The notes beneath the pieces were generated by a model, which was given only the letters and a program-made list of their open reading frames with translations, ran no database searches and was not told where the DNA came from. Below are positions 1 through 8,097 of a DNA stretch of 10,400 bases, in pieces. Each line of letters starts with the position of its first letter. Position 1 is the first letter of the stretch. The translations under genes were made by a program, and so were the position numbers. Source of the stretch: an uncultured Caryophanales bacterium (GTDB taxonomy: Bacteria; Bacillota_I; Bacilli_A; Izemoplasmatales; Hujiaoplasmataceae); contig CALGNF010000137.1 of the NCBI GenBank assembly GCA_937958685.1, forward strand, positions 1 to 10,400, written 5' to 3'.

Positions 1-46
1 AGATCGTATTCGGTGACTGGAGTTCAGACGTGTGCTCTTCCGATCT
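1..46 (-). other. Illumina TruSeq-type adapter with 8-nt index (artefact)
   Basis: Read on the minus strand, this begins AGATCGGAAGAGCACACGTC, the standard TruSeq read-through adapter. The adapter body fills 46-13, followed by an 8-nt index CGAATACG at 12-5 and AGAT at 4-1 (the flow-cell side). It is not genomic. The same sequence ends the contig on the other strand, so the two ends form a false 45-nt terminal inverted repeat. The recN frame runs straight into it. Confidence 0.98.
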
Positions 47-1498
47 CGCTTTGATCTTACCGGCAATCTGATTGGCGATCTTCCCGCTGATTCCGGTATC
101 GATCTCGTCAAAGATGATTGTGGACAGTTGCTGCGACCTGACGAACAGGGTCTTGAAGGCCAGCATGATCCGACTCATCTCGCCGCCCGAGGCGGTCTTG
201 GCCAGCGGTTTGAACGGCTCGCCGATATTTGTGGTGAGCAAGAAGTCGATCTCGTCGACACCGGTTTCGGAAAACACCCCGCTGTCTTTGGGGGATGCCG
301 GCATCCTGGTGGTGATGCTGATCTTTAGTTTTGCAGCCGGAAGTCCTAGTTCGGCAAACAATGAGTCCAGTTCTTCCGAGATCCTGTCAGCGATGCTGGT
401 GCGCGCTTGAGTGAGTTTCCGAGCTTCAAAAAGCGTGTTTTGGAACGCCTCCTCCACCTTGTGGTTCAGCTTGTCAAGGCTGAACGCGATCGAGTCGGCC
501 TCCGCGAGCAGACCTGATAACGCCACCTGATGCTCGTAAAGTTCGGGAAGCGGCAACCGATATTTTTCGGAGGTCTTCGTCAACTGATAGATCCGCTCGT
601 TGATGCGATTCAGATGTTCGGGATCGAAATTGAGGTTGTCGGCGCGTCTTGTGATCTCGTGGAACAAATCGTCGAGTTCATAATAGTGATTGGCAAAACG
701 TTCCTGAAGTGCCACAAATTCGGGCGAATAGGCCGCAAGTCGTCCCAAATTGGCGAGGAGTCCATGCAGATCGGCAGCCAGGGATGAATCCCTGATTGTC
801 GCGAGCATGGCTTGAAGAGTGTCGTGGACCTTGTCGAAATTATCGAGTGTCTTGGCTTCCTGATGCAACCGTTCCAATTCGTCGGGAGCGAAGGCCAGTT
901 GGGTCAATTCGTCAAGTTGATACTGGTAAATGTCGCGTTTTTCGGCCAATTCCCGCTGCTTGCGCTCCTGTTCGCGCCTTTGGTTCTCGGAAGCGCGCAA
1001 GTCTGCAAGACGCGTTTGAAAGGTATGGCGATAGCTGTCGGTCAGATCGGGTTGGTAGTTGTCGAGCAGTTCGAGGTAGGTTGCCGGACTGAGCAGTTTT
1101 TGGGTGTCGAATTGCGAATGGATGTCGAGCAACTGCCGCATCATCGTCTTGAGATCAGCCAGGGTCGTGGGGATATCGTTGATTTTGACCGTGTTCTTGC
1201 TGGCGATCGTGATCTCCCTTTCAACGATGATTGTCTCTCCGGCAGGGATTCCCAACTCGCGCATCAGTGTCCTGATTTTGTCTTTGCTTACAAAAAAGAT
1301 GCCTTTGACGGCAGCTTTTTCGCTCCCTGCGCGGATCATTTCCTGACTGGCACGATCACCCGCAAGCAGACTGATCGCGTCGATGAGGATGCTTTTGCCG
1401 GCTCCTGTCTCGCCGGTAAGGACGGTCATGCCCGCAAAAAACTCGAGTTCAAGGTGGTCGATGATAGCGAAGTTGTCGATCACGAGGCGTCTAAGCAA
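47..1498 (-). CDS. recN: DNA repair protein RecN, C-terminus cut by the contig end
   Basis: RecN is an SMC-like ATPase that acts early in double-strand break repair and recombination. 484 codons are present and uninterrupted. Visible features: Walker A GETGAGKS (residues 29-36), LLAGDR just after it, LLDIHSQFDTQ (about 123-133, the family's DIHGQHEHQ region), a Glu/Arg/Gln-rich coiled-coil-like middle (about 150-350), ABC signature SGGEMSR (437-443) and Walker B TIIFDE (460-465). RecN is usually about 550-570 residues, so some 70-90 residues including the H-loop are missing. The start chosen is TTG at 1498, 2 nt after the dxs stop, with GGGGAG 5 nt upstream; no ATG fits. It is the last visible gene of the nusB operon. 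The frame continues into adapter as RSEEHTSELQSP, so any longer protein is a chimera. Confidence 0.95.
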
Positions 1499-1500
1499 GA

Positions 1501-3381
1501 TTACTCCCCTTCCTGTCTGAGGCAGTCGGAAATGGCGGTGGCGATTGAGGCGTTGTCGAGCCCATATTTGGCGTAGATCTCCGTTGTTGATCCTTGTTCA
1601 ATGAATTGATCGGGCATCCCGAATATTCGGAGTTTGGGACTCAAGCAGCCGTTTGTTTGGAAATGTTCAAGGATGGTGCTGCCCAGACCACCGATGACGG
1701 AAACGTCTTCGACGACGAAGAGCGGCCTGCCGGTTTTTGCTATTGCCGCCAAGAGGGCGCCATCCAGAGGCTTGATGAAACGGGCGTTGATGAGCGAGAT
1801 GTCAAGCTTGTGTTCCGCGAGCATCGCCTGCATCCGCAAAACGTTGTCGCCATAGCAGATCAGATGACCCAAACGGCCTTCCTTGAGGGTTCGCCAAGAT
1901 GGAGAAGTGATGATTTCAGGTTTTGTCAAATCGCTTTTGTCAAATGTGACTCTGGACTTGGCATAACGGACGGCGATCGGTTTTGGCGTCCTCTCGAAGG
2001 CGTAGTCGAGCAGTGCATACATCTCGCGTGCGTCCATCGGTTGGACTATTTCCAGATTCGGGATGTGCCGAAGATAAGCGATGTCATAGAGCCCTTGATG
2101 CGTTTCGCCGTCGCCACCGACGATTCCCGCTCTATCGATGCCGAAGATGACATGCAGGTTCTGCTTGGCGATGTCGTGGGAAACCTGGTCATAGGCCCGT
2201 TGGAGAAAGGAGGAATATATGGGAACGAAGACCCGCTTCTTGTTGATGGCAAGCGCACCGGCAAGACAAACTGCGAATGATTCGCAGATGCCGACATCGA
2301 TGATTTTCTCGGGGTATTGCTCTTGAAAACGGCGCAGCCCCGAGCCGTTGATCATGGCAGGAATGATGATGGTGAAGTCGTCCTTTTTGATCCGTTCAAG
2401 CAGATACTCAGAGACAATATTACTCCATGTCGCCGTGTTTTCCTGGAAATGGGCCTTGGCTTTCCCGGTTTCCACATCAAAAGGCTCGACACCATGCCAC
2501 ATGCCGAGATTATCGTTTTCTGCCAGAGGATAGCCCTTGCCCTTCTTGGTGACGACATGCAGCACCGAGGGGTGATTGTCCCGTTTCACGAGTTCGAGGT
2601 ATTTGATCAGGGTTTTGAGATTGTGACCGTCGATCGGTCCGTAATACTGTAGGCCGAATTCGTCGAAGATCGTCATGTTCTTCGCAAAACCGCGGATCAT
2701 GTTTCCGAGCCTGATCTTCAACTCCGTGAACAATTTGGGCATGAAGCGGCTGCGGGTGGCGCGAACATAAGGCTTGGAGGTCCGCATCGAAGTCAGCAAC
2801 TTGGCGATGGTGCCGACGTTCTTCGAGATAGACATTTCGTTGTCGTTGAGGATGATCGCGGGTGAGATTCCCGGATGATGGCCGACGAAATTGAGGGCCT
2901 CAAAGGAAAGCCCGCTGTTGAGCGAGCCGTCACCGACGAGCGCGAGGACCTTGTGGTGTTCTTGATCCTTGATTCTGGCAATCTCGAATCCGGCCATCGC
3001 GGAAATCGCCGTCGAGGAATGCCCGGCTTCCCAGCAGTCGTGGATAGATTCGCTGCGTTTCAGATAACCGGACAAACCTTGGTACTGCCGCAATCGCGGG
3101 AAGTCTTTGGCTCTGCCGGTCAGGATCTTGTGGGTATAGGCTTGATGGCCGACGTCGAAGATCAGCTTGTCCTGAGGGGAATCGAAAACCCGATGCATCG
3201 CGATCGTCAGCTCCACAACGCCAAGGTTGGAGGAGAGATGTCCGCCCGTATTGGCGATGTTCTCAATCAAAAAGGCACGAATCGATTTGGCCAATTCGTT
3301 GAGCTCGTTGATGGTGAGGTCCTTGAGAAAGCGGGGATCTTCGATGCCGAGCAGATCGATGGTGCGGAGCGTCTTCTTCAT
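1501..3381 (-). CDS. dxs: 1-deoxy-D-xylulose-5-phosphate synthase
   Basis: Dxs is a cytoplasmic thiamine diphosphate enzyme that joins pyruvate and glyceraldehyde 3-phosphate to give DXP, the first step of the MEP isoprenoid pathway (also feeding thiamine and pyridoxal in many bacteria). The 626 residues match the family's ~620-635. Visible features: GGHLSSNLG (46-54), GHQAYTHKILTGR (78-90), AGHSST (119-124), GDG...N cofactor motif (150-181, ending ILNDNEMSISKNVG), YYGPIDGH (246-253), HVVTKKGKGY (275-284), the catalytic Glu at 367, YSSFLQRAYDQV (389-400), IDRAGIVGGDGETHQG (415-430) and a C-terminal transketolase domain. Odd point: the active-site segment is GICESFA rather than GIAEQHA. The ATG at 3381 overlaps the xseB stop as ATGA, suggesting coupled translation; the open frame runs up to 3789, but that extension is low-complexity xseB/xseA antiframe. 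ispA, often between xseB and dxs, is absent. Confidence 0.96.
   Translation of the reverse strand: MKKTLRTIDLLGIEDPRFLKDLTINELNELAKSIRAFLIENIANTGGHLSSNLGVVELTIAMHRVFDSPQDKLIFDVGHQAYTHKILTGRAKDFPRLRQYQGLSGYLKRSESIHDCWEAGHSSTAISAMAGFEIARIKDQEHHKVLALVGDGSLNSGLSFEALNFVGHHPGISPAIILNDNEMSISKNVGTIAKLLTSMRTSKPYVRATRSRFMPKLFTELKIRLGNMIRGFAKNMTIFDEFGLQYYGPIDGHNLKTLIKYLELVKRDNHPSVLHVVTKKGKGYPLAENDNLGMWHGVEPFDVETGKAKAHFQENTATWSNIVSEYLLERIKKDDFTIIIPAMINGSGLRRFQEQYPEKIIDVGICESFAVCLAGALAINKKRVFVPIYSSFLQRAYDQVSHDIAKQNLHVIFGIDRAGIVGGDGETHQGLYDIAYLRHIPNLEIVQPMDAREMYALLDYAFERTPKPIAVRYAKSRVTFDKSDLTKPEIITSPSWRTLKEGRLGHLICYGDNVLRMQAMLAEHKLDISLINARFIKPLDGALLAAIAKTGRPLFVVEDVSVIGGLGSTILEHFQTNGCLSPKLRIFGMPDQFIEQGSTTEIYAKYGLDNASIATAISDCLRQEGE
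1504..1509 (-). promoter_or_regulatory. Ribosome binding site of recN
   Basis: GGGGAG on the minus strand lies within the last codons of dxs, 5 nt before a TTG. It decides the recN start: no ATG or GTG is suitably placed, and translation from this TTG gives the expected RecN N-terminus (LRRLVIDNFAIID). Confidence 0.7.
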
Positions 3382-3599
3382 TCTTCGGCGGGAGTGAAGT
3401 CCTCGAGCGCTTCGCCTTTCACGAGTTTGACGATCACGCTTTCGGCATTTTGGATGAGCGCGCGGCAGTGATTGACCAGGCGCGTGCCTTCCTGATACTT
3501 CTTGATGGCGGCCTCGAGGGGCAGGTCGCCGGCTTCCAGGGCTTTGACGACGCTTTCCAACTGTTCCAGCGCTTGTTCGAAAGTGAGTTTCGCCTCCAT
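3378..3599 (-). CDS. xseB: Exodeoxyribonuclease VII small subunit
   Basis: XseB is the small subunit of exonuclease VII, which degrades single-stranded DNA to oligonucleotides in the cytoplasm; several copies bind each XseA. The 73 residues are typical (about 70-85). The family pattern is clear: LTFEQALEQLESVVKALEAGDLPLE at the N-terminus, then YQEGTRLVNHCRALIQNAE, two helices ending in an acidic tail. The ATG at 3599 shares one base with the xseA stop (TAATG) and has AAGGA about 9 nt upstream. The stop overlaps the dxs start (ATGA). Tight spacing on both sides places it mid-operon. Confidence 0.96.
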   Translation of the reverse strand: MEAKLTFEQALEQLESVVKALEAGDLPLEAAIKKYQEGTRLVNHCRALIQNAESVIVKLVKGEALEDFTPAEE

Positions 3600-4876
3600 T
3601 AGTTTTCTTCCTTTCTGATGGCCTGCACCAGGCAGGCCAGAGTTCCGTCTTGCAGTCTGATGTCAACGGCGTCGCCGATCGCGGCATCCGCGACGGATTT
3701 GACGTATTTTGTTTGTTTGCTGACGATGGCATAGCCTTTGCCGATAATGGCGAAGGGGTTGACAAGGTCGAGTTTCTCTGCCAAAGCATTCAGCCAAAGC
3801 CTGCGTTTTTCCAGCATCGCGCCGATATGGTAGGCCATCGTTTTTTCCTGGTTTGTGACCAATTCGCGGTTTCGCTTGAGCAGCTGCAGCGGCTGCTGCA
3901 ACTTCAGTCTTTCCTCGATCACGCAAAAGCGCATCTCCAGATTGTCAAGATACTTTTCCGGATGCCTGATAACAGCCGCCTGGGTGACGTAGGTGAGCCG
4001 CTCCGCCTTTGCTTTTAGCAAGCGCGAAACCAGAAGCTTCAGTTTCTGCTCTTGGGAATGGATCGTTTCCAGAAGATCCCTTTGATCGGGAACGGCGATT
4101 TCGGCGGCGCCACTTGGAGTCGGTGCCCGGTGATCGGCCGCAAAGTCGGTGATTGTGAAATCCGTTTCATGACCGACGGCGCTGATTATTGGAATTTTGG
4201 AAGCCCGGACCGCCCGAACGACAACTTCCTCGTTGAAAGCCCAGAGATCTTCAATCGAACCGCCGCCGCGACCGACGATCAGCACATCAGCCAATCGGTC
4301 CGCATTCGCTTTTTCGATCTGTGACTTCAACGATGTCTTCGCCTCTTCGCCTTGGACCAAGGCGGGATAGATGAGGATGCGCGCCAAGGGGTACCGGCGG
4401 TTGATGATGTGGATGATGTCTCTGACGGCTGCCCCCGTGGGGGAAGTGATGACGCCGATGGTGCCTGGGAACCGGGGTAGCCGTTGTTTGCGCTCATCGC
4501 GGAAGAGACCCTCCGCCTCGAGCCTTTGTTTGAGTTCGTTATAAGCCTGATAAAGGTCGCCGACGCCCGCTTGTGTCATCTTTTTGACGTAAACCTGGTA
4601 TGAGCCCTGTTGTTCGTAGACGCTGACATAACCTTCGATGATCACCTGCATGCCGTCCTTGGGCGCAAAGGAAAGGGACGCGGCCAGCGATGCGAACATC
4701 ACCGCCGCGATCTGGGAAGCATCATCCTTCAAGGTGAAGTACAGGTGTCCCCGTGAATGCCGCCTGAAATTCGAGATTTCCGCTTTGAGCAGGATGTCCT
4801 GCAGGTTGCGGTCGTTGTCAAACTTGAATTTCAGGTAGCGATTCAGTGCGGTGACGGTCAAATATTGCCGTTCCAT
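3599..4876 (-). CDS. xseA: Exodeoxyribonuclease VII large subunit
   Basis: XseA is the catalytic large subunit of exonuclease VII, pairing with XseB encoded next. From ATG 4876 it has 425 residues; the family is about 400-460. Domains: N-terminal OB-fold for ssDNA binding (about 1-100; YLTVTALNRYLK, AEISNFRRHSRGHLYFTLKD), then the nuclease domain with GVITSPTGAAVRD (141-153), VGRGGGSIEDLWAFNEE (201-217) and SAVGHETDFTITDF...RAPTPSGAAE (232-259), a helical region, and a C-terminal GKGYAIVSK segment. A TTG at 4891, directly after the nusB stop, would add five residues, but it lacks a good ribosome site and family members start close to the ATG, so ATG 4876 is preferred. It is downstream of nusB by 15 nt and shares one base with xseB. 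Confidence 0.95.
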   Translation of the reverse strand: MERQYLTVTALNRYLKFKFDNDRNLQDILLKAEISNFRRHSRGHLYFTLKDDASQIAAVMFASLAASLSFAPKDGMQVIIEGYVSVYEQQGSYQVYVKKMTQAGVGDLYQAYNELKQRLEAEGLFRDERKQRLPRFPGTIGVITSPTGAAVRDIIHIINRRYPLARILIYPALVQGEEAKTSLKSQIEKANADRLADVLIVGRGGGSIEDLWAFNEEVVVRAVRASKIPIISAVGHETDFTITDFAADHRAPTPSGAAEIAVPDQRDLLETIHSQEQKLKLLVSRLLKAKAERLTYVTQAAVIRHPEKYLDNLEMRFCVIEERLKLQQPLQLLKRNRELVTNQEKTMAYHIGAMLEKRRLWLNALAEKLDLVNPFAIIGKGYAIVSKQTKYVKSVADAAIGDAVDIRLQDGTLACLVQAIRKEEN

Positions 4877-4891
4877 ATCGTCGCCCGCCAA

Positions 4892-5269
4892 TCAGAACAG
4901 GTTGTTCTTGATGTTTTCCAGAAGCCGGTTGTTGAAACTTTTCGCGTTGTCATCATCCAGATTGGTGTATTTTTTCGTGAGCTCAAGCGCTTCGTTGATG
5001 GCGATCTCCGCCGGCAACGCCGCATATTTCATTTCGTAGACGGCGTAACGAAGGATGGCTTTGTCGACATAATTGAGCCTGTCAATCGTCCAATTCTGCA
5101 GATTGGCGCTGATGATCGCGTCGATTTCGCCCACCACGGCAATCACATCCGTAGTAATCTCGATGACACTAGGTTCATATCCGGTTTTATCGTAGTCGCC
5201 GCCCATGCTCGTCAGGTAGAGCAGTTTGACGATTTCCTCGCGCTGCGCGCGTTTTTCCGCTACTGTCAT
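4892..5269 (-). CDS. nusB: Transcription antitermination factor NusB
   Basis: NusB binds boxA RNA together with NusE (ribosomal protein S10) and supports antitermination of rRNA transcription. The 125 residues are near the usual 130-150. The all-helical NusB pattern is visible: NWTIDRLNYVDKAILRYAVYEM (59-80) and LPAEIAINEALELTKKYTN (85-103). The C-terminal motif, usually FVNGVLD-like, reads SFNNRLLENI here, so it is somewhat divergent. The ATG at 5269 has GAGGGG 5 nt upstream (5280-5275). It is the first gene of the nusB-xseA-xseB-dxs-recN operon and sits just behind the promoter at 5330-5302. Confidence 0.92.
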   Translation of the reverse strand: MTVAEKRAQREEIVKLLYLTSMGGDYDKTGYEPSVIEITTDVIAVVGEIDAIISANLQNWTIDRLNYVDKAILRYAVYEMKYAALPAEIAINEALELTKKYTNLDDDNAKSFNNRLLENIKNNLF

Positions 5270-5301
5270 GTTAACCCCTCGCCAATCCTAAAGTCGTAAT
5301 T

Positions 5302-5330
5302 ATTGTAGCATAAACAGGTTAAAAGATAAA
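5302..5330 (-). promoter_or_regulatory. Extended -10 promoter of the nusB operon
   Basis: On the minus strand, -10 TACAAT lies at 5307-5302 preceded by TG with one base between (TGCTACAAT), an extended -10. A weak -35, TTTATC, lies at 5330-5325 with a 17-nt spacer. Transcription would start near 5295, giving a leader of about 25 nt before the nusB ATG. It stands 17 nt past the pot operon terminator, so the two operons are separated cleanly. Assigned by motif only. Confidence 0.65.
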
Positions 5331-5347
5331 GCAATATAGCGGCATGC

Positions 5348-5371
5348 AAAAAAAATACGCCCGTGGGCGTA
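5348..5371 (-). terminator. Rho-independent terminator of potABCD
   Basis: The near-palindrome TACGCCCGTGGGCGTA (5356-5371) gives a GC-rich 6-7 bp stem with a tiny loop. On the minus strand it is followed by eight T residues (5355-5348). It starts only 4 nt after the potD stop codon. On the plus strand there is no T tract, so it acts in one direction. Confidence 0.9.
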
Positions 5372-5375
5372 CTCT

Positions 5376-6452
5376 TTATCCAGAGGCTTTGGCGCGCTGG
5401 AGGATATTGGTGATGAGGGTGCTCCGCTCATTGCTGCCATAAATGTACATCTCGCGGAATGTTCCCTCGGGGAACGGGTCGAAATTGTTCGCGAGACCAC
5501 CAAACTCGTTCTGGATTTCCGTGAAGATCTGGTCATAGATGATATCGTAGGGGGGCGCGTAGCCGATATATTCGTAGTTGCGCAAGGCAACATCCTCGCG
5601 GAGCAGGAAGTTGATGAACTCGTGAGCGAGCGCGACATTGCCGGCAATGGTGGGAATCACCATCGCATCCATCCAGACATTGGTGGTTTGGGGAACGTGG
5701 AAACCGAATTTGATCTCCCGTTCATCCTCGATCGCTGCATAATACTCGGAAAAATAATCGCCGGAAAACACCAGGGCGACATCAAGAGTGCCGGCAATGA
5801 TCCGGCCTTTGAGGTTGTCTTCGCCCCAAGCGGTGAAATTGGCGTTCGTGAGAGCCACTTCCGCCTCGGCCAGTTCACCCTCATCCTCGGAATTGACGGA
5901 ATAGCCAAGATAGAGCAAGGCGGCTGCGACCGCATCACGGGGCGAGTCATACATGCCGACTCTATAAGTGGAGCCATACTCGAACAACGCTGCCCACTCC
6001 TCGGTTTGAATCACGGTTTCCAAACCGGCGACATCGGTGCGATACATGATTCCGATCGTGCCCCAGGCATAGGGAACGACATAATCGCCGAAACCGTAGC
6101 TCTCGTAGAGACCAAACAGGGTATCGTTGATGTCAAGATCCTCCCAATTGGTGAGCAGGGAGAAATCGATGCCCTGGATTAGTTCCTCCTCGACAAACTT
6201 ATCGATCATGTAATCCGAGGGGAAAACCAGATCATAGACCGCGTTTTGCGCCTTCAGGAGCGAAGCCATCTCCTCATTGGAACCGACAGGCTTGTAACTG
6301 ACGCGAACACCGAACTCCTTTTGGAATTCCTTGATCAGGGCCTCATCCATGTAGTCGCCCCAGTTGAGGACGTAAAGTTTTTCCCGTTGCGTGCATCCGT
6401 ATGCGGAGAACGCCACCAGGAAGACAAGCAGCAAAACCATGAACTTTTTCAT
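5376..6452 (-). CDS. potD: Polyamine-binding lipoprotein PotD
   Basis: PotD is the extracytoplasmic spermidine/putrescine-binding protein that delivers substrate to PotBC. It has 358 residues (family about 340-360). Residues 1-20 form a lipoprotein signal, MKKF plus a hydrophobic core ending AYG/C, with Cys20 as the lipid-anchored residue; this implies a membrane-tethered protein as in Gram-positive bacteria. By comparison with E. coli PotD from memory, the ligand-contact positions are largely kept: Trp31 and Tyr34 (NWGDY), Tyr81 (FPSDY), Asp169 (MYDSPRD), Trp260 and Asp262 (VWMDAM), Tyr298 (YIGYAPP). One contact Trp (E. coli Trp229) is Phe229 here (LVFSGD). The ATG overlaps the potC stop as ATGA; GGAAGG/GGAAAG lies just upstream. 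It is last in the operon, directly before the terminator. Spermidine versus putrescine preference cannot be told. Confidence 0.94.
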   Translation of the reverse strand: MKKFMVLLLVFLVAFSAYGCTQREKLYVLNWGDYMDEALIKEFQKEFGVRVSYKPVGSNEEMASLLKAQNAVYDLVFPSDYMIDKFVEEELIQGIDFSLLTNWEDLDINDTLFGLYESYGFGDYVVPYAWGTIGIMYRTDVAGLETVIQTEEWAALFEYGSTYRVGMYDSPRDAVAAALLYLGYSVNSEDEGELAEAEVALTNANFTAWGEDNLKGRIIAGTLDVALVFSGDYFSEYYAAIEDEREIKFGFHVPQTTNVWMDAMVIPTIAGNVALAHEFINFLLREDVALRNYEYIGYAPPYDIIYDQIFTEIQNEFGGLANNFDPFPEGTFREMYIYGSNERSTLITNILQRAKASG

Positions 6453-7264
6453 GCGGTTCTTTCCTTCCTTTCTTTCTTTAGGTTCACAAAGACGATGATC
6501 ACGATCGTCATCAGGAAGATGATCGTGTTGTACGCGTAGGCGACAGGGGTCAGGCTGGAGCGGCCCTCGCGGGCAAGCGCCGCGTAGAGCCAGGTCGAGA
6601 CATTCATGTATTCGTTGCCGGAGGTGAAATAGGTGATTACGAAGTCGTCGATCGACATCGTGAAGGCGATCAGCGCGCCGGTGAGGATGCCAGTGGAGAT
6701 GTTGGGCAGCACGACCCGCCAGACACCGCCGAAACGGGAACAGCCGAGATCGAGTGCGGCCTCGTACAGGTTGGGGTCGAGTCGCTTCAACTTGGGGATG
6801 ACATTAAGGACGACGTAAGGCAGGGAAAAGAAGATATGGGCGATGAGCACTGTTCCAAATCCGAGCGTGAACGACAGGATCGAAAAGATGATCATCAGGG
6901 AAATACCGGTCACGATGTCGGGGTTGACGACGGGAACATTGTTCATGATCATCATCCGGATCCGATGCTTCTTCTCCAGCGAGTGGATGCCGATGGCGAA
7001 GATCGTGCCAAGGATCGTCGAGATGATCGTCGAAAGGATTGCGATCGAGACGGTGTTGACGATCGGCTCGCGCATGATGTCATCGGTGAAGAGCCGAAGA
7101 TACCACTTGAACGTGAGCCCTTCCCAGGCATAGCCGCGGGAGGAATCGTTGATCGACAGGATCAGGATCATGATGATCGGCAGATACAGGGAGACGAATG
7201 TAATGCCCGTGAGAATGCCGCCGATGGCTTTGAGATAACGGTTGCGGAGCAGACGTTTCTTCAT
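6449..7264 (-). CDS. potC: Polyamine ABC transporter permease PotC
   Basis: PotC is one of two integral membrane subunits of the PotABCD polyamine importer. The 271 residues match the family (about 255-275). About six membrane segments are visible, starting with residues 15-37; the rest lie between about 70 and 255. The cytoplasmic EAA loop that docks on the ATPase is EAALDLGCSRFGGVWRVVLP (168-187). The closing segment IDDFVITYFTSGNEYMNVSTWLY is typical of PotC. A charged tail (KKERKERTA) ends the protein. ATG 7264 overlaps the potB stop (ATGA), with GGAGAG about 8 nt upstream inside potB. It overlaps potD downstream in the same way. Confidence 0.94.
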   Translation of the reverse strand: MKKRLLRNRYLKAIGGILTGITFVSLYLPIIMILILSINDSSRGYAWEGLTFKWYLRLFTDDIMREPIVNTVSIAILSTIISTILGTIFAIGIHSLEKKHRIRMMIMNNVPVVNPDIVTGISLMIIFSILSFTLGFGTVLIAHIFFSLPYVVLNVIPKLKRLDPNLYEAALDLGCSRFGGVWRVVLPNISTGILTGALIAFTMSIDDFVITYFTSGNEYMNVSTWLYAALAREGRSSLTPVAYAYNTIIFLMTIVIIVFVNLKKERKERTA

Positions 7265-8097
7265 ATGAGCGTCTCTCCTTCCTTGTCGAATCTCGTGATG
7301 ATGACGAACGAGATGACACTGAAGATCATCAGCATCAGCGAGATCAGGCTGCCGACGTTGATGCTGAGGCTGGAGGAGCCCATGACTTCCTTCATGAATT
7401 TGGATTCGATGATGTTGCCGATCAGATTGATTTTTCCCAAACCGATGCGGGCGGGCAGCACAAACGAGGTCATCGCCGGCAACATCGTCATGATGACACC
7501 GGAGACGACGCCTCCCAAAGAAAGCGGAAACGTGACCTTGAAGAAAACCGCCGCATCACCAGCGCCAAGATCCTTGGCGGCTTCAACAAGACTTGGATCC
7601 ATCTTCTCGAGCACGGAGAAAAGCGGGAATATCATGAACGGAAGATACATGCCGACCATGCCGATCACCACGCCGAGGTGCGTCCCCAGCAGGTTGAGCT
7701 CGAGGCCGAAGATATCGGTGAAGATCGATCCCGGGGTGAAAACTTTCTCCCAGGCGAAGATCCGAAGCAGCATGTTGGCCCAAAGCGGAACAATCAGCAG
7801 GGCCAGCCACACTTTCCTGGTCTTTTCCGAAAGTCGGGCCAGAAAGTAGGCGACGGGATAGCCGATCACGAAACAAATGACGGTCGTGACGATCGATAGC
7901 ACCAGGGAATTTGACAAGGCTTTGGTTAGATATGACTGCGCGAAGATCGCGAAATGGACCAGCGTGAAACTGAAGGGTGCGGGGTCATAGACGGACAGAT
8001 CGGAAAATGCGAGCACGATCAGGATCAGCGTTGGCACAAGAATCAGAAGGGCATTCCAGAACAAATACGGATAAGAGAACAACCGGAGCCGCTTCAT
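7261..8097 (-). CDS. potB: Polyamine ABC transporter permease PotB
   Basis: PotB is the second membrane subunit of the polyamine importer and pairs with PotC to form the channel. The 278 residues fit the family (about 275-290). A first membrane segment is at about 12-31, followed by an extracytoplasmic stretch, then about five more segments (about 62-86, 97-117, 141-162, 195-215, 247-268). The EAA loop is [20 protein letters not shown] (172-191). [20 protein letters not shown] near 215-234 is a typical PotB region. ATG 8097 overlaps the potA stop (ATGA), with AAGGA 6 nt upstream. The same overlap joins it to potC. Confidence 0.94.
   Translation of the reverse strand: MKRLRLFSYPYLFWNALLILVPTLILIVLAFSDLSVYDPAPFSFTLVHFAIFAQSYLTKALSNSLVLSIVTTVICFVIGYPVAYFLARLSEKTRKVWLALLIVPLWANMLLRIFAWEKVFTPGSIFTDIFGLELNLLGTHLGVVIGMVGMYLPFMIFPLFSVLEKMDPSLVEAAKDLGAGDAAVFFKVTFPLSLGGVVSGVIMTMLPAMTSFVLPARIGLGKINLIGNIIESKFMKEVMGSSSLSINVGSLISLMLMIFSVISFVIITRFDKEGETLI

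Noticed and set aside
32..410. Small plus-strand open frames at the left edge
   Set aside because: One starts inside the adapter; both are antisense to the conserved signature and Walker B region of recN.
3382..3789. N-terminal extension of Dxs by 136 residues
   Set aside because: The extension overlaps all of xseB and the end of xseA in another frame, is Arg/Ser/Pro-rich with no Dxs homology, and the family start fits ATG 3381.
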